A DNA stretch of 15,843 bases from positions 1 through 15,843 of the forward strand of contig DFFV01000114.1 in NCBI GenBank assembly GCA_002371625.1. The letters run 5' to 3'. The notes under the pieces were generated by a model. The model ran no database searches, was not told the DNA's origin, and saw only the letters and a program-made list of their open reading frames with translations. Both the position numbers and the translations under genes were made by a program. Below are positions 1 to 6,889 of the stretch, in pieces (position 1 is the first letter of the stretch; every line of letters starts with the position of its first letter). Source of the stretch: Ruminococcus sp. UBA3767 (GTDB lineage Bacteria > Bacillota > Clostridia > Oscillospirales > Ruminococcaceae).

Positions 1-263
1 AGCATATTCTGTCCTCTGAAAAGCATCTGCAGCTTTGTATTTGGCATCTCTCTCCTGATTATCCTCAGTCTTTCCCAAGGATCCTCATTCAAAAATCTGA
101 TGCACGAATCAAATGTTGCACCGCCCCAGACCTCAGCGGAATAAAAGCCAACTTTATCAAGCTCAGGCAGGATATCTATCATATCGTTGATAGACATTCT
201 TGTAGCAAGCAGCGACTGATGTGCGTCACGAAGCACGGTTTCGGTTATATTTAGCTTTGCCAT
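1..263 (-). CDS. OadA/5S-type biotin-dependent carboxyltransferase, N-terminal part (partial)
   Basis: Only the first ~87 codons are inside the window; the gene continues past the left edge. My translation from the ATG at 263 begins [20 protein letters not shown] and includes [20 protein letters not shown], both hallmarks of the HMGL-like TIM barrel of oxaloacetate decarboxylase alpha, pyruvate carboxylase subunit B and the transcarboxylase 5S subunit. The Asp of TVLRDAHQS is a metal ligand in this family. The enzyme moves CO2 between oxaloacetate/pyruvate and carboxybiotin. A GAGG ribosome site sits just before the ATG. It lies 32 bases after the biotin carrier gene, in the same operon. Whether it carries its own C-terminal biotin domain cannot be seen here, though the separate carrier next door suggests it may not. 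Confidence 0.9.
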   Translation of the reverse strand, partial: MAKLNITETVLRDAHQSLLATRMSINDMIDILPELDKVGFYSAEVWGGATFDSCIRFLNEDPWERLRIIRREMPNTKLQMLFRGQNM

Positions 264-295
264 TATCCTCTATGTCCTTTCGTAAATATGTATTA

Positions 296-664
296 TCAGC
301 CGATAACTGCGAGAACTGCGCCTGTTTCAACAGCCGAGCCCTTTGTGGTATTGATGCTCAGTATCTTGCCTGCGCATGGTGCGTTAACGTCGTTTTCCAT
401 CTTCATTGCCTCAAGAACGCAAACTGCCTGTCCGGCAGCAACAGTATCACCAACTGCTACCTTGATGTCAAGGATAGTTCCCGGCATCGGAGCTGTTACC
501 TTTGTGCCGTCAGCAACAGGAGCGGCAGCAGGAGCAGCTGCTGCGGGTGCAGCGGCAGGAGCGGCAGCAGCAGGAGCAGCGGCAACAGGTGCAGCACCTG
601 CATCCAGCTCTTCAACTGCAACATCATAAGCCTTACCGTTTACTGTGATATTATATCTTTTCAT
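296..664 (-). CDS. biotin carboxyl carrier protein (1.3S/gamma-type, free-standing)
   Basis: A 122-residue biotin/lipoyl attachment protein that shuttles CO2 as carboxybiotin between the two neighbouring carboxyltransferases. It has a short N-terminal segment (KRYNITVNGKAYDVAVEE), an Ala/Pro swinging linker at about residues 23-50, and a biotinyl domain ending near 122. The biotin-acceptor lysine is K88 in EAMKMEND, flanked by the usual Met residues. I start at the ATG at 664 rather than the in-frame ATG at 679: the shorter form begins MKRYN like its relatives and has a GGTGG site seven bases upstream, while the upstream ATG has no ribosome site. The gene lies 41 bases after the 12S-type carboxyltransferase. 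Biotin carrier function is close to certain; the parent enzyme (decarboxylase or transcarboxylase) is open. Confidence 0.93.
   Translation of the reverse strand: MKRYNITVNGKAYDVAVEELDAGAAPVAAAPAAAAPAAAPAAAAPAAAPVADGTKVTAPMPGTILDIKVAVGDTVAAGQAVCVLEAMKMENDVNAPCAGKILSINTTKGSAVETGAVLAVIG
511..603. repeat. low-complexity GCN-rich tract coding the Ala/Pro linker of the biotin carrier
   Basis: A GC-rich run of irregular GCA/GGA/GCG/GCT triplets in the biotin carrier gene. On the minus strand it reads as repeated (P)AAAAPAAA blocks. It encodes the flexible swinging arm, and such tracts are prone to length change by slippage. It also opens artefact reading frames on the plus strand. Confidence 0.8.
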
Positions 665-705
665 TTTTTTGACCACCATTCTATAAATATTTTATTGTTT
701 ACTTA

Positions 706-2088
706 TCAGAGCTGGATATTTCCATGCTTCTTAGGCAGATTTGTAACCCTCTTGCCTGCCATTATCTCGATAGAATCTATAAGGGCCGAGCGTACTGCGT
801 TATCGTCCACGATATTGTCAACACAGCCCTTTGCAGCCGCAAGAACTGCGCTTGCGTTCTCCTTAGCAAACTTATCGGCAAGCTCGTTTCTCTTTGCAGT
901 CAGGTCGCTTGCGCCTTTAAGCTCGTCATGCTGAAGGAACTCAACAGCAGTAACAGGATCGAGTGCGCTGATAGTAGCATTTGCAGTTGCATAAACAAGA
1001 TCGGCATTTGCGCCCTTGCCTGCAAGTGCCACGAAAGCAGGACCGTAAGCCTTGCCCGTAACGACTGCCAGCTTTATAGTTGTTGCCTCGGCATAAGCGT
1101 GAGCCAGCTTTGCCATATCCTTAACTGCGCCCTGTCTTTCAGAAGCATCGTTTGCCTCAAAGCCCTTTGTATCAACTATCGTTACGACAGGAACTGCGAA
1201 AGCATCGCACAGGCGGACAAATCTTGCTATCTTCGAGCAGTCAGCAGCACTGAGCTTATCCTCGGTCTTATTCGTAGCAACAACGCCCACCGTTGCACCG
1301 CCGAGAGTAGCAAGTGCTGTATAAGAAGCCTTGCCGTAGTCTGCGTAGACTTCAAGTGCGCTCCGGTCATCAAACACGCTCTGAACAGTTTCCTCAGCAT
1401 TTGCAATGCCCTTGAATGAAGGCTCATCGAACTCATACATAGGAACAGGTGAAAGGTTGTTCTGCGGCAGCTTTGAGATCAGCTCTCTTGCCATTTCGCA
1501 AGCAGCCTTGTCATCCTCGCAAACAGCGCAGGCTGTTCCGTTATTAGCTGCATTCTCAGCCGGATCCTTTATATCTGCATTAGGCGCTACATAAAGCTCA
1601 CCGCTCTTTGCCATAACAGTAAGGTCTGCCGATTCAGCAAGCATTGCTGCGCAGCCGGCACAGGCACCTGCAACGACTGCTATCTGCGGAACTACGCCCG
1701 AAAGATTTGATACCTTGGAAAGAAGGTAGCCGTAAGCTGTGAGTGCCTTGGCAGGATCACTGACATCAGCACCAAAAGAATCATAGATCCCTACAACGGG
1801 AACACCCGTTTTGGCAGCCAGGCTGTACACCTTGGATATCTTCTTAGCATGAGCCTCTGTCATAGCTCCCTTTTTAACGCTTATATCCTGCGAAAAAGCA
1901 TATACAGGGTTCTGATCAACATAGCCGAATGCCGTTACAACTCCCGAAAGCTCATCGCCTGCCATTGCGAACGGATCAAGCTCGGTAAACTTCCCCTCAT
2001 CAAACAAATATGTAAGCCTGTTTCTTGCATCGCTTGCGGTAGCAACTGCCGCTTTAAGCTCAGCAAGAGTCTTTTGGTTCTCAGACAT
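706..2088 (-). CDS. carboxyltransferase, 12S/MmdA-type, divergent
   Basis: A 460-residue protein of the carboxyl transferase (crotonase-fold) family, which moves a carboxyl group between an acyl-CoA and carboxybiotin. Family signs are the N-terminal LFDEGKFTELDPF (28-40), the two crotonase halves, GACAGCAAM (141-149), TIVDTKGF (303-310), the KAYGPAFVALAGKG loop (346-359) and the conserved C-terminus LPKKHGNIQL. It is shorter than the ~510 residues usual for MmdA/12S. The first oxyanion-hole motif, normally GGARIQEG, reads FGADVSDP (105-112), so substrate and activity are uncertain. The start is the ATG at 2088, seven bases after a perfect GGAGG; that site lies inside a longer frame opening at 2106, which rules the longer start out. 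First gene of the operon, behind a strong promoter. Confidence 0.85.
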   Translation of the reverse strand: MSENQKTLAELKAAVATASDARNRLTYLFDEGKFTELDPFAMAGDELSGVVTAFGYVDQNPVYAFSQDISVKKGAMTEAHAKKISKVYSLAAKTGVPVVGIYDSFGADVSDPAKALTAYGYLLSKVSNLSGVVPQIAVVAGACAGCAAMLAESADLTVMAKSGELYVAPNADIKDPAENAANNGTACAVCEDDKAACEMARELISKLPQNNLSPVPMYEFDEPSFKGIANAEETVQSVFDDRSALEVYADYGKASYTALATLGGATVGVVATNKTEDKLSAADCSKIARFVRLCDAFAVPVVTIVDTKGFEANDASERQGAVKDMAKLAHAYAEATTIKLAVVTGKAYGPAFVALAGKGANADLVYATANATISALDPVTAVEFLQHDELKGASDLTAKRNELADKFAKENASAVLAAAKGCVDNIVDDNAVRSALIDSIEIMAGKRVTNLPKKHGNIQL

Positions 2089-2095
2089 ACAACAT

Positions 2096-2100
2096 CCTCC
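2096..2100 (-). promoter_or_regulatory. ribosome binding site fixing the carboxyltransferase start
   Basis: GGAGG on the minus strand, seven bases before the ATG at 2088. It lies within the upstream in-frame extension, so it decides for the shorter protein. Confidence 0.85.
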
Positions 2101-2147
2101 ATTCAAAATATATTGTCAAGTAATAATCTACATACTCATACATAGAT

Positions 2148-2176
2148 ATTATACTATTTTTTGCACACATTTACAA
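2148..2176 (-). promoter_or_regulatory. sigma-A-type promoter of the carboxyltransferase operon
   Basis: On the minus strand, TTGTAA (2171-2176), a 17-base spacer and a perfect TATAAT (2148-2153). Transcription would start near 2140, giving a leader of about 50 bases before the ATG at 2088. No riboswitch-like structure is obvious in that short leader. Confidence 0.8.
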
Positions 2177-2214
2177 GTATATTTACGCTGTTAACTTTAA
2201 TTTTACATTTGCGC

Positions 2215-2235
2215 TCATTTTCCATCACAAAATGA
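2215..2235 (-). terminator. weak hairpin just after rluB (possible transcript end)
   Basis: A perfect 7-bp inverted repeat (TCATTTT / AAAATGA, 7-base loop) begins three bases after the rluB stop on the minus strand. The stem is A/T-rich and no clear U-run follows, so as an intrinsic terminator it is weak. Some read-through from rluB into the carboxyltransferase operon is possible. Confidence 0.3.
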
Positions 2236-2237
2236 CG

Positions 2238-2969
2238 TTATTTCTTGGTGATCGCATTTCTGATAGCTCTAAGCTCATCGGGCTTGAGCTCTCTCCACGC
2301 ACCGGGCTTGAGCATTCCCAGCTTCAGCGGACCTACGGCAGTTCTTTTGAGCCTTGCCACTTCAAGTCCCACAGCTTCGCACATTTTACGAATCTGTCTG
2401 TTCCTGCCCTCGTATATCGTCATTTGCAGCACTACCCTGCCGACCTGCTTATCCAGCACGACCACATTGCACTCCGCAGTTTTTCTGCCGTCGATCTCCA
2501 CGCCCGAAGCCAGCTGAACGAGCTGATCCTCACTGATATCGGGTCTTACGGTAACACGGTAGGTCTTTGCGATATGCCTTGAAGGGTGCATTATATCATT
2601 TGCAAAGCCGCCGTCGTTAGTGAAAAGCAGCAGTCCCTCGGAATTCTTATCCAGCCTGCCTATCGGATAAACACGCTCGGGAACTCCCGTGAGAAGCTCG
2701 GTAACGCATTTTCTGTCAAGCTCGTCGCTCATCGTTGTAACGTAGCCCCTTGGCTTATGCAGCATTATGTAATAAAGCCGCTTTTTCTTTTCAACAGTTA
2801 CTCGCTCGCCGTTAACGGTGATGATGTCCTTGCCCGGAAGCGCCTTATCACCGAGCTTGCAGGGGTGCCCGTTCACTTTTACAGCGCCCTTGTCTATAAG
2901 CTCCTCGGCTTTTCTTCTTGAACACATACCGCTTTCAGCGATTATTTTCTGTATCCTTACTTTCTCCAT
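2238..2969 (-). CDS. rluB: RsuA/RluB-family rRNA pseudouridine synthase
   Basis: A 243-residue pseudouridine synthase that would convert a uridine in rRNA (RluB: helix 89 of 23S) in the cytoplasm. An N-terminal S4 RNA-binding domain spans about 1-60 (VRIQKIIAESGMCSRRKAEE). The catalytic domain follows, with the family signature GRLDKNSEGLLLFTNDG and its catalytic Asp107, then the RQIRKM motif near the C-terminus. The length fits the family. Start ATG at 2969 follows AAGGAG at good spacing. It is the last gene of the long minus-strand run, 70 bases after the carboxypeptidase; rluB also closes this neighbourhood in Bacillus. RluB versus RsuA/RluE/RluF specificity is assigned on general resemblance and context only. 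Confidence 0.9.
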   Translation of the reverse strand: MEKVRIQKIIAESGMCSRRKAEELIDKGAVKVNGHPCKLGDKALPGKDIITVNGERVTVEKKKRLYYIMLHKPRGYVTTMSDELDRKCVTELLTGVPERVYPIGRLDKNSEGLLLFTNDGGFANDIMHPSRHIAKTYRVTVRPDISEDQLVQLASGVEIDGRKTAECNVVVLDKQVGRVVLQMTIYEGRNRQIRKMCEAVGLEVARLKRTAVGPLKLGMLKPGAWRELKPDELRAIRNAITKK

Positions 2970-3021
2970 ATTTACTCCTTACCGTTCCCGTCGGCTGCGC
3001 ATTTTACGCAATCCTATGTAC

Positions 3022-3035
3022 CCCGCAAAAGCGGG
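3022..3035 (-). other. small GC hairpin between the carboxypeptidase gene and rluB
   Basis: CCCGC-TTTT-GCGGG on the minus strand, in the 70-base gap between the two genes and a few bases after the carboxypeptidase stop. There is no U-run after it. It could be an RNA-stability or processing element; as a terminator it would be weak. Confidence 0.35.
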
Positions 3036-3039
3036 AATA

Positions 3040-4191
3040 TCAGTCTTTCATCAAAACACTCAGCAAAGCTCCGAGCACCTCGCACAAGTCCGCCTTGTGC
3101 TCCTTTTTATCAAGCTCCTCAGCGCAGTAGATACCGCTTTGTGCGATAAGCTCGCCCTTGTAGAAGTGATCCACCCTGCCCACAAGCTCGCCCTTTCTTA
3201 CAGGGGCATACACAAAGCCCGGCAAATGTACCACCGCTTTGACCTCGCTCGCCTTGCCGCTGAGCAGATATGCCTGTGCAGGCTCGACCTTACATAAAAC
3301 TCTGTCCTTTTCGCCGCCTGCCGCCGCAAGCTCATAGCTTTCCCTGCCGACATCGAGCGTCTGCCTTGAAACGAACGGGAAACAGCGGTCATACAGCATA
3401 CTGTGATCCTGCCAGTCGTTCCTGTCGCCGAGTGTAACACAGATAAGCTCTGCACCGCCTCGCTGACAGCACGAAACAAGGCATCTTCCTGCCTTATCGG
3501 TAAAGCCCGTCTTTACGCCGATGACTCCGTGGCAGGTCTTAAGCAGCTTGTTTGTGTTGGTCAGCCACCTTTCATAAGGCGGTGAACCGAACGTTACTTT
3601 TGCGCTTTTTGCCGAGCATATCTCTCTGAAAGTATCGTTCTTCATCGCATACCGTGTCAGCTTTGCCATATCCTCAGCAGTTGAATAATGCTCATCGGTA
3701 TCGTCATCAAGCCCCGAAGGCGTAACAAAGTGAGTCGAACTCATTCCAAGCTCGGCTGCTTTTTCATTCATCATTTCTACAAAACGAGGTATACTTCCGC
3801 CTACCCTGACCGCCGTGCAGCCTGCCGCATCGTTTCCGCTTGGCAGCATCATTCCATAGCAAAGCGCACGCAATGTGACCTTGTCGTTTTCACGAAGCCC
3901 CATTGACGAACCCTCGACCTTTACAGCCTGCTCATCGACCGTGAACATTTCATCAAGCGTCCCGTTTTCAATAGCAAGTATCGTGGTCATTATCTTGGTA
4001 GTGCTTGCCATAGGCAGCTTTTTTGTGCTGCCCTGCGCAAAAAGCACCTCGCCCGTTTCAGCATTTATCACCACTGCGCCCTTAGCCGTTACCTCGGGCA
4101 GCTCGGTTGCGCTTGCAGTTGCAAGTGTACAAAAAAATGTACAAATCGCAGCCAAAGCCAGCGACGCCGCTCGTTTAATCGAACATATCAT
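3040..4191 (-). CDS. dacF: serine-type D-Ala-D-Ala carboxypeptidase (DacF/PBP5 family)
   Basis: A 383-residue secreted low-molecular-weight penicillin-binding protein that removes the terminal D-Ala of peptidoglycan stem peptides. A signal peptide covers residues 1-28 (basic start, hydrophobic core, ATASA cleavage site). The active-site set is complete: S63-T-T-K66, S118-G-N and K227-T-G. A beta-rich C-terminal domain follows (about 280-345), ending in a possibly amphipathic tail (CEVLGALLSVLMKD). I start at the ATG at 4191, preceded by GTGAGG; a TTG at 4212 would add seven residues but lies in an inverted repeat without a ribosome site. The neighbour ytfJ supports a DacF/DacB-like role in growth or spore cortex. 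The exact paralogue is uncertain. Confidence 0.9.
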   Translation of the reverse strand: MICSIKRAASLALAAICTFFCTLATASATELPEVTAKGAVVINAETGEVLFAQGSTKKLPMASTTKIMTTILAIENGTLDEMFTVDEQAVKVEGSSMGLRENDKVTLRALCYGMMLPSGNDAAGCTAVRVGGSIPRFVEMMNEKAAELGMSSTHFVTPSGLDDDTDEHYSTAEDMAKLTRYAMKNDTFREICSAKSAKVTFGSPPYERWLTNTNKLLKTCHGVIGVKTGFTDKAGRCLVSCCQRGGAELICVTLGDRNDWQDHSMLYDRCFPFVSRQTLDVGRESYELAAAGGEKDRVLCKVEPAQAYLLSGKASEVKAVVHLPGFVYAPVRKGELVGRVDHFYKGELIAQSGIYCAEELDKKEHKADLCEVLGALLSVLMKD

Positions 4192-4209
4192 GATCCTCAC
4201 ATCCTGTTG

Positions 4210-4228
4210 CAATACTTCAAAAGTATTG
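4210..4228. promoter_or_regulatory. perfect inverted repeat upstream of dacF
   Basis: CAATACTT-CAA-AAGTATTG: two perfect 8-base arms with a 3-base centre, in the 64-base gap between ytfJ and the carboxypeptidase gene, about 20 bases before its ATG. It lacks a U-run. It could be a protein operator or an RNA hairpin that controls expression of the carboxypeptidase within the operon. Confidence 0.5.
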
Positions 4229-4255
4229 TGCGCAAAGATGCAGGTTCAATTCACA

Positions 4256-4645
4256 TCAACCCTCGGAATCATTTCCCTCTTTTTTCTTATTGAGGAAAGC
4301 AGTGATCTTATCGACCACCTCGGGCACCATATTCACGATAGCGTTGCCCTTATCGGCATTATTTGTCATCTGCAGCAGCTTGACCTCACCGCCGGAGATA
4401 ACGATAAACGCCATCGGCTGAATTGAAACTCCGCCGCCCGAACCGCCGCCGAATGTATCCTTTGCCTTTGTAGGCAGATCGGATCCGCCCGAAGCAAAGC
4501 CGAATGATACCTTTGAGATCGGGATTATTGTTGTTCCGTCAGCAGTAACGACCTCTTTTCCGACTATCGTCTGGCAATCAGCGATCTCACGCAGTTTTGA
4601 CATGGCGGTATTCACCAATGCTTCGATCTTTGTGCTTTCGTTCAT
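4256..4645 (-). CDS. ytfJ: GerW/YtfJ-family sporulation protein
   Basis: A 129-residue protein matching the YtfJ (GerW) family in length and features: a helical start (residues 1-22), the strand segment GKEVVTADGTTIIPISKVSFGF, a glycine-rich stretch (FGGGSGGG, about residues 65-72), then the IQPMAFIVISGGEVKLLQM core and a charged tail. In Bacillus the family is a forespore-expressed protein needed for germination, but homologues occur in non-spore-formers and its biochemistry is unknown. The start ATG at 4645 is preceded by AAAGG. It sits 42 bases after the DUF2953 gene; these two families are adjacent in many Firmicutes (ytfI-ytfJ in B. subtilis). Confidence 0.9.
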   Translation of the reverse strand: MNESTKIEALVNTAMSKLREIADCQTIVGKEVVTADGTTIIPISKVSFGFASGGSDLPTKAKDTFGGGSGGGVSIQPMAFIVISGGEVKLLQMTNNADKGNAIVNMVPEVVDKITAFLNKKKEGNDSEG

Positions 4646-4687
4646 TTTCTCTCAACCTTTCTGTATATTGACTTTATTGTTTACTTA

Positions 4688-5617
4688 TTATGCAGCCTTC
4701 TGTTTAGCCTTTTTTGCCATAGCCCTTTTCTTTTTGGCAGCCTCTATCCTGCGCTTTTTCTCATTTTTCTGCTTTATAAAAATGCACAGCGCTTTGAGTG
4801 CCATACAAAAGGCTATGTGTATCATTGTGCTCGGTCTTACCTTGACCTTGAGGTATATCTCGCCGTCAGTTATCTTTTCGTTGAACCTGCAATGCACATC
4901 TATGTGCTTCACCTTTACGGTGAATATGCTTGCAAGCCAGCCCAGCGAACCGAAGATTATCCCCTGCACCTTGCCGTACCACACCGCTGCCTCGTAAGCA
5001 TCTTCCTTGCCTACGGTCACATCAGCCTCGATGTTGGTAAAGCGTATCTTTTTGAGTATTTTCCTGAAATACTTCCAGCCCATCGGGATATACGGCTTTA
5101 TCATATTGAACTTATCTTTAAGCTCAGCGATCTTGCCTTTTTTCTTCGGGGCTTTCTCTTTGCTCTCATCGGTTATATGAGAGGGAGCGTTTTTCTTTTC
5201 GGTCTTTTCTTTTTTAGCCTTTTTCTTCTGCTCGGCTTTTTCGGCTTTCTTTGTCTTTTTATCTTCTGGCTTTACTTCCTCCGCCCCGTTCTGTTCCTTG
5301 GCAGCTTCGGTATTCTCCTGCCCGGCTTCATCCCTTGTCTGCTCAGCCTCTTTAATAAACTCCTCCAGCGCTTCTTCCGAAAGATCAGGCTCACCCTGTT
5401 CATCCAAAGCCTGCTCGGGAGGTGCCTTGCCCTTTTTGGCTTTCTTAGGTTTTTTGGACTTCTTGGGTTTTCTTGGGTACAGCGTAATGAACAGCCATTT
5501 CACCTTGATGTCAACGCCCTTTTTGCTTGCCCTTATCTCCGCTCTTACAGAAAAATGGAGCAAAATGACGATAAAGGCAATTATGCCAAGCAGTATATAT
5601 AATACTATAATAGTCAT
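4688..5617 (-). CDS. DUF2953 (YtfI-like) membrane protein with Lys/Glu-rich insert
   Basis: A 309-residue protein of unknown function. It has an N-terminal membrane helix (about 3-22), a strand pair (RAEIRASKKGVDIKVKWLFI), a roughly 120-residue highly charged Lys/Glu/Ala region (50-175) that is probably disordered or coiled, then the DUF2953 core (about 175-265, with EADVTVGKEDAYEAAVWYG and DVHCRFNEKITDGEIYLKVKV). A second hydrophobic segment (267-287) and a Lys/Arg-rich tail end it. The start ATG at 5617 follows AAAGGAG. DUF2953 genes regularly precede ytfJ, as here, which suggests a shared envelope or sporulation role. The charged insert is larger than the core needs, and its repeats of KKAK/KKxE are low-complexity. 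Confidence 0.85.
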   Translation of the reverse strand: MTIIVLYILLGIIAFIVILLHFSVRAEIRASKKGVDIKVKWLFITLYPRKPKKSKKPKKAKKGKAPPEQALDEQGEPDLSEEALEEFIKEAEQTRDEAGQENTEAAKEQNGAEEVKPEDKKTKKAEKAEQKKKAKKEKTEKKNAPSHITDESKEKAPKKKGKIAELKDKFNMIKPYIPMGWKYFRKILKKIRFTNIEADVTVGKEDAYEAAVWYGKVQGIIFGSLGWLASIFTVKVKHIDVHCRFNEKITDGEIYLKVKVRPSTMIHIAFCMALKALCIFIKQKNEKKRRIEAAKKKRAMAKKAKQKAA

Positions 5618-5668
5618 CAGCTCCTTTATCAGAAATAAGATGTACGAGGTAACAAGTAAGAAAGCAAA

Positions 5669-6301
5669 TTACCTCTTTGTGTTCTTTTCAAAATCAAGTC
5701 TTGACAATGCCTTGCCGTTTGGCAAAGGCTGAGTCACCTGATATATCATTTTATAGCCTATTTCCTGCATCGCCTGTTCAAGCTCGCTGTCCTCCATTTG
5801 ATGATGTATCTCGTCAAGCCTGTCAAATGCGTGCAGATACGGTGAATCGGACACCCAGTTTTTTGTATCGGTGTTTATCTGTATCGCACATGAAACATAC
5901 TGCGGCTCTGCTTGCAGGATAGCTTTCTGAAACGCTTTATACCCGATGTACTCTATCAGCAGGTTGGCTATTACAAGCTGTGCCTGCGGAAGTTTGCAGC
6001 ATTCGCCGGCAAGATCGGCATTCAGACATTCAAGAATGCCCGAAAGCTGCGGATAGCGTTTCTCGGTTTCACTAAGATAATCGGCATTGATATCAACGCC
6101 ATAGACTTTTATATACTTTTCACGCCTTACGTGCTCAAGCCCGTTCCCGCCGGCAACACCGAAAATCATCGCTGTATTTACCGGATAGTCTTCAAGCTGC
6201 TGCTTCATCATCATATCCATCGCTTGCAGCTGATTTACGTTTTCAAGGCTCATGTGTTTCTCATAGTCATCAAGGCTGATATCTTCCCAGGGGTTACTCA
6301 T
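5669..6301 (-). CDS. class I SAM-dependent methyltransferase, substrate unknown
   Basis: A 210-residue Rossmann-fold methyltransferase. Motif I is FGVAGGNGLEHV (47-58) and the acidic end of strand 2 is VYGVDIN (67-72); LVIANLLIEYIG is a plausible motif IV region. The N-terminus NPWEDISLDDYEKHM resembles a group of small clostridial methyltransferases. No target-specific domain is visible, so the substrate cannot be named. Its ATG lies within the last codons of scpB (ATGAGTAA, an 8-base overlap), so the two are probably translationally coupled. A further 51 bases separate it from the DUF2953 gene. I know of no fixed partner of this kind at this place in Bacillus, so it may be a lineage-specific insertion in the scpAB cluster. 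Confidence 0.8.
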   Translation of the reverse strand: MSNPWEDISLDDYEKHMSLENVNQLQAMDMMMKQQLEDYPVNTAMIFGVAGGNGLEHVRREKYIKVYGVDINADYLSETEKRYPQLSGILECLNADLAGECCKLPQAQLVIANLLIEYIGYKAFQKAILQAEPQYVSCAIQINTDTKNWVSDSPYLHAFDRLDEIHHQMEDSELEQAMQEIGYKMIYQVTQPLPNGKALSRLDFEKNTKR

Positions 6302-6875
6302 TTTCTTCGTCCTGTGCCTGCTCTGCCGTACCTTCGAGTATCTCGTCGATAGTTACCTGCTCGGTCGGTTCAGGCAAAGGGGGAAGATCTTTAAGGCTTG
6401 AAAGCCTGAATGCTCTAAGGAAATTCTCGGTAGTCTTATACGCTATCGGTCTTCCCGGGAGGTCAAGTCTGCCTGCCTCAGCCAGCAGATCCTTTTCAAC
6501 GAGCGAGTTTACCACTCCCGAAGAATCCACTCCCCTGACGTTCTCAACAAATCCCTTTGTAACAGGCTGATTGTATGCGATTATTGTAAGCGTTTCCAGC
6601 GCCGCAGGGGAAAGCTGCGAGTTCTTTTTTATCTCCAGCGCAGACTTTACCGATGCAGCATATTCCTGCTTGGTAGCAAGCTGGAAAGAATCGTTCAGCC
6701 TCAGCAGCTCAATGCCGCTGTCCGCCTTTGAATACTTTTCATCAAGCGCCTTGACTATCTCGTCAAGTTCCTCTCTGACTACTCCTGCGCTTTCGCATAT
6801 CCTTCCTGCTTCAACAGGCTCACCGCCTGCAAAAAGGATCGCTTCGACCACAGGTACCTTATCTTCTAATTCCAT
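6294..6875 (-). CDS. scpB: segregation and condensation protein B
   Basis: A 193-residue ScpB: two winged-helix domains that dimerise and bind ScpA to form the bacterial SMC-kleisin-kite complex that compacts and segregates the nucleoid. Recognisable segments are VVEAILFAGGEPV near the start, LSPAALETLTIIAYNQPVTK in the middle and RGVDSSGVVNSL followed by the LPGRPIAYKTT turn. I use the ATG at 6875, seven bases after GGGAG, not the in-frame ATG at 6920, which would overlap scpA and add 15 unlike residues. It follows scpA by 14 bases and overlaps the methyltransferase start by 8 bases. Confidence 0.95.
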   Translation of the reverse strand: MELEDKVPVVEAILFAGGEPVEAGRICESAGVVREELDEIVKALDEKYSKADSGIELLRLNDSFQLATKQEYAASVKSALEIKKNSQLSPAALETLTIIAYNQPVTKGFVENVRGVDSSGVVNSLVEKDLLAEAGRLDLPGRPIAYKTTENFLRAFRLSSLKDLPPLPEPTEQVTIDEILEGTAEQAQDEENE

Positions 6876-6889
6876 CTGGTTACTCCCTT

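Noticed and set aside
221..934. Plus-strand open frame of 237 codons
   Set aside because: It lies antisense to the biotin carrier and carboxyltransferase genes, is Cys/Ser-rich low-complexity from the repeat-like linker DNA, and shows no family resemblance.
2089..2147. Possible riboswitch in the leader of the carboxyltransferase operon
   Set aside because: The predicted leader is only about 50 bases, A/T-rich, and shows no stem set of a known riboswitch class.
4192..4212. Upstream TTG start for the carboxypeptidase
   Set aside because: It would fall on the edge of the inverted repeat, lacks a ribosome site and would put extra polar residues before a normal signal peptide.
4817..5602. Plus-strand open frame of 261 codons, rich in Phe and Leu
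   Set aside because: It is the reverse complement of the Lys/Glu-rich DUF2953 gene, whose AAG/GAA codons read as Phe/Leu on the other strand. The hydrophobicity is therefore an artefact.
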